Both the position numbers and the translations under genes were made by a program. Positions 58,688-64,000 of a stretch of 64,000 nucleotides of DNA are shown piece after piece. Where the stretch lies: the NCBI GenBank assembly GCA_029242325.1, contig JAQWUD010000016.1:186001-250000 (forward strand). The letters run 5' to 3'. Under the pieces are notes generated by a model. That model ran no database searches. It had not been told where the DNA came from and saw only the letters and a list, made by a program, of their open reading frames with translations. Position 1 is the stretch's first letter. Every line of letters starts with the position of its first letter. This DNA is from Luminiphilus sp. Lineage in GTDB: Bacteria; Pseudomonadota; Gammaproteobacteria; Pseudomonadales; Halieaceae.

Positions 58688-60835
58688 TTACTTATCTGCC
58701 AAAGACTCTTCCTCTGGCGCTGCATCGGCATCTCCTGAATCCGCCTGCGCCGCGTCAGCAGCCACTTCTCGCATCGAAAGTTTGATACGGCCGCGCTGGT
58801 CGACGTCGAGGACTTTGACCTGAACTTCCTGCCCTTCAGACAGATAGTCAGTGACATTTTCGACGCGCTCATCGGCAATCTGCGAGATATGGACGAGACC
58901 GTCCTTACCGGGAAGGATCGTGACAAACGCCCCAAAGTCGACAATCCGCGCCACGGTGCCAGTGTAGATTGCACCAACTTCAGCCTCGGCAGTGATGGCT
59001 TGAATCATCTCCACCGCGGCATCGCGTGCGGCTGCATTTTGACCAAACACCTTCACCGTGCCGTCGTCATCGATATCAACGGTAGCGCCTGACTCTTCGG
59101 TGATCTGACGAATCATCGCGCCACCCTTACCAATGATGTCGCGGATCTTGTCCTGATCAACCTTGAGCGTGGTCATGCTCGGTGCATTTTCTGAGGTGAT
59201 CTCACGGGGAGCGTCAAGGACAGTGTTCATCTGTCCGAGAATGTGCAGTCGTGCTTCCAACGCCTGCTCCAGTGCTCGCTCCATAATCTCTTCATTGATG
59301 CCCTCGATTTTGATATCCATCTGGAGCGCGGTGACACCCTTGGCTGTACCCGCGACTTTGAAGTCCATATCACCGAGGTGGTCTTCGTCACCCAAAATAT
59401 CGGTCAAAACGGCAAACTGATTACCATCCTTGACCAAGCCCATCGCAATCCCTGCTACGGGGGCTGCGAGTGGGACACCCGCCGCCATCATCGAGAGTGA
59501 ACCCACACAGACAGATGCCATTGAGCTGGAGCCATTGGATTCAGTGATCTCAGAGACGACTCTTATCGTGTAAGGGAATTCTTCATTGCTAGGCAGTACC
59601 GCAGCCAAACCGCGCCTCGCGAGGCGGCCATGGCCGATTTCACGCCGGCTGGTAAAGCCTATGCGCCCTGCCTCACCTACAGAATAGGGAGGAAAATTAT
59701 AGTGCAGCATGAATGGATCGCGGCGCTCACCCTCGAGCGCGTCGATGATCTGCGCGTCACGGGTGGATCCCAGCGTCACGGCACCAATAGCCTGAGTTTC
59801 ACCGCGGGTAAAGAGTGCAGAACCGTGTGCCTTGGGCAATACATCCACCTCGCAGGCAATCGCTCTGACCGTGCGGTTGTCTCGCCCGTCGATGCGCGGC
59901 TCGCCCGCCAGAATACGACTACGAACAATGTTCTTTTCAAGCGTCTTGAACACGTCTTTAACGTCGTCTGCGGCAGGGCCATTTTCTGTTGCCAGTTGGG
60001 CGACAACCTCGTCCTTTACTTGACCGACACGCTCATAGCGAGCAGATTTCTCGGTGATTCGGTAAGCCTCACCCAGTGGCCCGGAGGCGGCAGCTTCTAC
60101 CGCCGCAACCAGCTCTGCATCAGCTTCAGGAGCCTGCCATTCCCAGCGAGGCTTGCCCGCCTCGGTGACGAGCTCGTTGATCGCATTGATCACTATCTGC
60201 ATCTCTTGATGTGCAAACAATACAGCCCCGAGCATTTGGTCTTCAGTGAGCTCTTTGGCCTGCGACTCGACCATCAGCACCGCATCTTTCGTGCCGGCCA
60301 CCACCATATCGAGGTGGCTATTTGCCAGCGCTGAATAGGTCGGGTTTAAAATGTAACCGCTGGCTTCGGTAAAGCCCACCCGCGCGCCCCCGATCGGGCC
60401 GTTAAATGGACAACCTGAGATCGCCAGAGCTGCTGAAGTACCGATCATCGCGGGAATATCAGGATCAGTGTCTTTATCAGCTGACATAACGGTACAGACC
60501 ACCTGTACCTCGTTCATAAAACCGTCTGCAAAAAGCGGGCGAATAGGACGGTCAATCAAGCGTGAGGTCAAAGTCTCTTTTTCATTCGGTCGCGCTTCTC
60601 GCTTAAAAAATCCACCCGGGATTTTTCCAACCGAGTAAGTCTTTTCGATGTAATGCACACCCAAAGGAAAGAATGGCTGTCCTGGCTTCGCTTTGGGGTC
60701 TGCAACGACAGTACACAGCACGCTAGTGCTTCCCATCGATATCAATACTGATCCGGACGCCTGTCGTGCAATACGGCCGGTTTCCAGCGTGACTTCTTGG
60801 TCACCGTACTGAAAAGTTTTTTTCACTACATTCAC
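58688..60835 (-). CDS. pnp: Polynucleotide phosphorylase
   Basis: PNPase degrades RNA 3'-5' by phosphorolysis and is part of the degradosome. Two RNase PH domains are joined by a helical domain, then a KH domain with [12 protein letters not shown] near residue 563 and an S1 domain with [19 protein letters not shown] near 635. Length 715 (E. coli 711). The start is ATG at 60835. The tail is acidic. It follows rpsO with a 52-bp gap that contains a strong hairpin, as in the E. coli rpsO-pnp operon. Confidence 0.98.
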   Translation of the reverse strand: MNVVKKTFQYGDQEVTLETGRIARQASGSVLISMGSTSVLCTVVADPKAKPGQPFFPLGVHYIEKTYSVGKIPGGFFKREARPNEKETLTSRLIDRPIRPLFADGFMNEVQVVCTVMSADKDTDPDIPAMIGTSAALAISGCPFNGPIGGARVGFTEASGYILNPTYSALANSHLDMVVAGTKDAVLMVESQAKELTEDQMLGAVLFAHQEMQIVINAINELVTEAGKPRWEWQAPEADAELVAAVEAAASGPLGEAYRITEKSARYERVGQVKDEVVAQLATENGPAADDVKDVFKTLEKNIVRSRILAGEPRIDGRDNRTVRAIACEVDVLPKAHGSALFTRGETQAIGAVTLGSTRDAQIIDALEGERRDPFMLHYNFPPYSVGEAGRIGFTSRREIGHGRLARRGLAAVLPSNEEFPYTIRVVSEITESNGSSSMASVCVGSLSMMAAGVPLAAPVAGIAMGLVKDGNQFAVLTDILGDEDHLGDMDFKVAGTAKGVTALQMDIKIEGINEEIMERALEQALEARLHILGQMNTVLDAPREITSENAPSMTTLKVDQDKIRDIIGKGGAMIRQITEESGATVDIDDDGTVKVFGQNAAARDAAVEMIQAITAEAEVGAIYTGTVARIVDFGAFVTILPGKDGLVHISQIADERVENVTDYLSEGQEVQVKVLDVDQRGRIKLSMREVAADAAQADSGDADAAPEEESLADK

Positions 60836-60856
60836 GTGTTTTCTCCAAATATGACG

Positions 60857-60877
60857 GGGCCGGCGCTGGGCCGGCCC
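60857..60877 (-). promoter_or_regulatory. GC-rich hairpin between rpsO and pnp
   Basis: GGGCCGGC and GCCGGCCC pair perfectly around a 5-nt loop. On the coding strand it is followed by CGTCATATTT rather than a clean T-run. It could be a partial terminator of rpsO or part of the pnp leader processed by RNase III, as in E. coli. Confidence 0.6.
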
Positions 60878-60887
60878 TTTCTGATCC

Positions 60888-61157
60888 TCAGCGGCGCAGA
60901 CCCAATCGCTTAATCAACTCTGCATAGCGGGCGGTATCTTTTTGCTTGAGGTAGTCGAGTAACTTTCGACGCTGGTTTACCATGCGAATCAAACCCCGCC
61001 GTGAGTGGTGGTCCTGCGCATGGTCCTTAAAATGAGACTGCAGCTGCTCGATATTGGCCGTGAGCAGAGCGACCTGTACTTCCGGAGATCCGGTGTCGCC
61101 CTCTGATTGCTGATAATCCTTAACAATTTGCGCCTTGGTGGCTGCATCCAACGCCAT
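60888..61157 (-). CDS. rpsO: Ribosomal protein S15
   Basis: A 30S subunit protein of 89 residues, the same as E. coli. It contains the family stretches [39 protein letters not shown] and the C-terminus [12 protein letters not shown]. The ATG at 61157 has GGAG upstream. It stands between truB and pnp, the standard order. Confidence 0.98.
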   Translation of the reverse strand: MALDAATKAQIVKDYQQSEGDTGSPEVQVALLTANIEQLQSHFKDHAQDHHSRRGLIRMVNQRRKLLDYLKQKDTARYAELIKRLGLRR

Positions 61158-61246
61158 GATATTTCTCCAACCTGCTTGCTTAGGCGAGCCTGTCCGTGCA
61201 GGTTTACAGACAGGTTCGTGGAACGGCTCATGCCGTCTATCTATTG

Positions 61247-62170
61247 CTATTGGGCGAGAAGTCTAGTTGGGGTCAATTTCCCATCATTTCGCACATCGCC
61301 TATGCCGAGGAACTTCCCCGCCACGTCAGCGATGCGCACCATACCACTCTGAGATCGGTTTGGCACTACTACCGGTTGCCCCTGCCGAATGTAAAAAGTT
61401 GCGGCTTCTGACAGCGACACCCTAGGCAAATGCTGCAGACAAGCGTCAACAGGAAGCAATAAAGTATCCAGAGCCGCCTCTGACTCGTCCTCTTTCAGGG
61501 TCGTCATCTGTTCAAGCGTCAGTCCGTCACCCAGATCAAAAGGGCCCGATTGGCATCTTCTGAGTGCACTGACGTGGGCAGGCACCTCCAGTGCAGCACC
61601 AAGATCCTCGGCCAGCGCGCGTATATAGGTTCCTTTGCTGCATAGGACCTGGACCTTTATCACAGCGCGCTCACCCGGAGTAAACGACAGCAGGTCAAAT
61701 TGTCGTATCTCGACACGGCGCGCTGCCCGCTCAACCTCCTCACCCGCGCGCGCACGCTTATAAAGCGGCTGTCCATTAACTTTCAAAGCTGAGTACATTG
61801 GAGGCACCTGCGCGATGGCGCCAGTTAGCGCCTCTATCCCGCGCTCTATCGCTTCCCGTGTGACACCAGCAGCAGATGACCTCGCGATCACCGCCCCATC
61901 AGCGTCTGCGGTATCGGTGCTCTCACCCAATACAAAGGTGCTTAGATACCCTTTATCAGCGTCCAGCAGAAATTGGGAAAACTTGGTGGCCTCACCGAAA
62001 CACAGTGGCAGAACGCCCGTTGCCAGCGGGTCTAGGCTCCCGGTATGTCCCGCCTTCGCAGCCCCAAAAAGCCGCTTCACTCGCTGTAAGGCTCCGTTGG
62101 AAGACATCCCCGCCGGCTTGTCTAGTATCAACAGGCCGTTAACCGGCCGCCCTTTTCTTCTTCTAGCCAT
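61247..62170 (-). CDS. truB: tRNA pseudouridine 55 synthase
   Basis: TruB makes pseudouridine 55 in the T-loop of tRNAs. The catalytic Asp47 is in [12 protein letters not shown]. The N-terminus [18 protein letters not shown] and [13 protein letters not shown] near 180 are typical, and a C-terminal PUA-like domain follows. Length 307 (E. coli 314). It begins 2 nt after rbfA ends. Confidence 0.97.
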   Translation of the reverse strand: MARRRKGRPVNGLLILDKPAGMSSNGALQRVKRLFGAAKAGHTGSLDPLATGVLPLCFGEATKFSQFLLDADKGYLSTFVLGESTDTADADGAVIARSSAAGVTREAIERGIEALTGAIAQVPPMYSALKVNGQPLYKRARAGEEVERAARRVEIRQFDLLSFTPGERAVIKVQVLCSKGTYIRALAEDLGAALEVPAHVSALRRCQSGPFDLGDGLTLEQMTTLKEDESEAALDTLLLPVDACLQHLPRVSLSEAATFYIRQGQPVVVPNRSQSGMVRIADVAGKFLGIGDVRNDGKLTPTRLLAQ

Positions 62171-62172
62171 GG

Positions 62173-62583
62173 TCAGCCTGAAGAATCAGAGGTGGAACCC
62201 TCCGAAGAGGTTGCCTGAACCTGCTCGTCTGCTCGTCGCACCTCGCGTAGTAGGCTCTCCATATCACGCCCACGCCCGACACTCTCGTCAAACCGGAAGC
62301 TGAGGCGCGGAACGGTCCGCATGGATGAGCCTTTCGCCAGCTGAGAACGCAAAAAACCCGACACGGCAGCCAGAGCAGACGTCACCTCGTTCAGCTGCTC
62401 AGGCGTCACCACATCAATCAGCGTAAAAAACACCTTGGCGTGAGACAAGTCTCGATTAACCTCAACCCCCGTGACATTCACGCCCTTGAGGCGCGGATCT
62501 CGCACCGCGGTCTGGAGCAGCCGGGCCAGTTCCTCGTGAAGGAAGTGGCTCACCCGTTGTGTTCGCTCAAATTCTTTGGCCAT
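62173..62583 (-). CDS. rbfA: Ribosome-binding factor A
   Basis: RbfA is a KH-fold factor for late 30S subunit maturation. The 136 residues begin MAKEFERTQRVSHFLHEELA and include VNRDLSHAKVFFTLI and RTVPRLSFRFDES, all typical. The C-terminal tail is Ser/Thr/Gln-rich and looks disordered. It stands 11 nt after infB and 2 nt before truB. Confidence 0.96.
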   Translation of the reverse strand: MAKEFERTQRVSHFLHEELARLLQTAVRDPRLKGVNVTGVEVNRDLSHAKVFFTLIDVVTPEQLNEVTSALAAVSGFLRSQLAKGSSMRTVPRLSFRFDESVGRGRDMESLLREVRRADEQVQATSSEGSTSDSSG

Positions 62584-62594
62584 ACCGGGCGGTG

Positions 62595-64000
62595 TCAGAG
62601 GCTTCTGGCAATCTCATTGACGTCAAAGACTTCGATGAGATCTCCAACCTTCACGTCGGTATAGTTCTTCACTCCGATGCCACACTCAGTACCGTTGCGT
62701 ACCTCGCTCGCATCATCCTTAAAGCGCCTCAGCGACTCCAGTTCTCCCTGATAGATGACCACGTTGTCGCGCAATACGCGGATGGGCTTAGAGCGATGAA
62801 CCGTACCCTCCACTACCATGCATCCGGCAATCATACCGAACTTGGGTGACCGGAAGATGTCTCGCACTTCTGCAATGCCGACAATTTCCTCGCGCATCTC
62901 AGGCGAGAGCATGCCTGAGAGCGCGGCGCGGACATCATCAATCAGATCATAAATGACATTGTAGTAGCGGATCTCAACGCCCTCATTCTCGGCCAAGGCG
63001 CGCGCCTTGGCATCGGCACGAGCGTTAAAGCCGACAATAATCGCTGAGCTGGTCATGGCGAGGCTGATGTCGGTCTCGGAAATACCGCCCACACCACCGG
63101 ACACAATATTCACTTTGACCTCATCATTACCTAAGTCACCCAACGCACCCTGCAGTGCCTCAAACGACCCTCGCACATCGGCCTTTATCACCAGATTCAA
63201 AGTCTCGACAGAGCCCGCTGTCATCGTCTCGAACATGTTATCGAGCTTGGCTGCCTGCTGACGGGCAAGTTTGGAGGAGCGCATTTTATCCTGACGGAAA
63301 TCTGCGATTTCCCTCGCTTTCTTCTCACTTTCCACTGCCACAACGGGATCGCCTGCGTCGGGTGTACCGTCAAGCCCTAGAATTTCCACGGGGACACTGG
63401 GTCCCGCTTCGCTAATGGGCTGACCGTTTTCGTCGAGCATGGCTCTCACGCGACCGGACTGAAGCCCTGCCAGAACGATGTCGCCCTGACGAAGCGTACC
63501 CTGCTGGATCAACAAAGACGCAACGGCACCGCGGCCTTTATCTAGGCGTGACTCAATGACGATTCCAGAGGCGGGCACATCGGTGGGCGCGGTGAGCTCC
63601 TGCAGTTCAGACTGAAGTAAGAGTGCATCCAGCAGTTCATCAACGCCCTGACCGGTGTGTGCTGATACAGGGATAAACTGAGTGTCACCACCCCAGTCCT
63701 CAGGAATCACCTCTTTTGCAGACAACTCGGTTTTGACGCGTTCAGGATCAGCAGCCTCCTTATCGATCTTGTTGACTGCCACGACGATCGGGACACCCGC
63801 GGCGCGGGCGTGCTGAACAGCCTCTTCTGTTTGCGGCATTACACCGTCATCGGCTGCGACCACCAACACCACGATATCGGTCGATTTGGCGCCTCGGGCG
63901 CGCATAGCTGTGAACGCAGCGTGCCCTGGCGTATCGAGGAAGGTGATCATCCCCTTGGCTGTCTGCACGTGGTACGCACCAATGTGCTGGGTAATTCCAC
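62595..64000 (-). CDS. infB: Translation initiation factor IF-2, C-terminal part
   Basis: IF-2 is the GTPase that places fMet-tRNA on the 30S subunit. The visible 468 residues include G3 ([18 protein letters not shown]) and G4 (AVNKIDK) of the G domain, then the beta-barrel domains and C-terminal fMet-tRNA binding domain ending [12 protein letters not shown]. The frame runs on without a start to the right window edge ([16 protein letters not shown]), so the G1 region and the N-terminus lie outside. Confidence 0.97.
   Translation of the reverse strand, partial: GITQHIGAYHVQTAKGMITFLDTPGHAAFTAMRARGAKSTDIVVLVVAADDGVMPQTEEAVQHARAAGVPIVVAVNKIDKEAADPERVKTELSAKEVIPEDWGGDTQFIPVSAHTGQGVDELLDALLLQSELQELTAPTDVPASGIVIESRLDKGRGAVASLLIQQGTLRQGDIVLAGLQSGRVRAMLDENGQPISEAGPSVPVEILGLDGTPDAGDPVVAVESEKKAREIADFRQDKMRSSKLARQQAAKLDNMFETMTAGSVETLNLVIKADVRGSFEALQGALGDLGNDEVKVNIVSGGVGGISETDISLAMTSSAIIVGFNARADAKARALAENEGVEIRYYNVIYDLIDDVRAALSGMLSPEMREEIVGIAEVRDIFRSPKFGMIAGCMVVEGTVHRSKPIRVLRDNVVIYQGELESLRRFKDDASEVRNGTECGIGVKNYTDVKVGDLIEVFDVNEIARSL

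Overview
The window is a dense, mostly housekeeping stretch of a gammaproteobacterial chromosome, with GC in the mid-50s by eye. The gene orders cmoA-cmoB, miaB-ybeZ-ybeY-corC-lnt, leuS-lptE-holA, dksA-gluQ-(sigma54 regulator)-pcnB-folK-panB-panC and infB-rbfA-truB-rpsO-pnp are characteristic of Pseudomonas-like gammaproteobacteria. TTG/GTG starts, a pyrophosphate-type phosphofructokinase, a lysine/alanine-tailed DksA and an ImuA/ImuB/DnaE2 mutasome would fit a marine OM60/NOR5 (Halieaceae)-type organism, but that assignment is inference.

Layout. 1-2.4 kb: a truncated aspartate/aromatic aminotransferase, then cmoA and cmoB (wobble uridine modification). 2.4-5.4 kb: lon, behind a sigma32-type promoter, and a DUF1820 gene. 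5.6-15 kb: miaB, the ybeZ-ybeY-corC-lnt operon, leuS-lptE-holA. 15-28 kb: an SOS region in which imuA, imuB and dnaE2 are scattered among osmC, a periplasmic katG, a DUF885 lipoprotein and a lipocalin. Three perfect CTGT-N8-ACAG LexA boxes mark it. 28-32.8 kb: a flavin monooxygenase with a cysteine-rich companion, argG, pyrC, rnt. 32.7-39.3 kb: a leftward block mpl, RND transporter, YkgJ-type protein, LON-domain protein and N-acyl-D-amino-acid deacylase. 39.4-42.1 kb: PPi-phosphofructokinase, a VanY-like peptidase and sfsA. 42.3-49.8 kb: the dksA-to-panC block. 49.8-54 kb: an acetate uptake and activation module (symporter, DUF4212 and acs). 54-58.5 kb: a TonB-dependent receptor and a lipoprotein amidohydrolase. 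58.7-64 kb: pnp, rpsO, truB, rbfA and infB, which is cut by the window end.

The most interesting stretch is the 327-bp gap between the sigma54 activator and pcnB. It holds three GTAAC repeats, a correctly spaced -24/-12 sigma54 promoter, two A-rich (AAN)4 tracts and a GNRA-capped terminator hairpin. This is the layout and genomic position of the Pseudomonas crcZ small RNA, which is made by CbrB and sequesters Hfq/Crc during carbon catabolite repression, but the predicted RNA is only about 90 nt. The adjacent activator sits where cbrB sits in Pseudomonas. Its receiver domain has lost the phospho-acceptor aspartate, and no cbrA kinase gene is present beside it. Together they suggest a rewired, possibly phosphorylation-independent, minimal Cbr/Crc circuit.

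The second notable system is the SOS mutasome. The LexA box fills the space between -35 and -10 of imuB and dnaE2, and the start codons fall 5-6 nt after the -10, which predicts leaderless mRNAs. No tRNA, rRNA, IS element, prophage or CRISPR array was seen.
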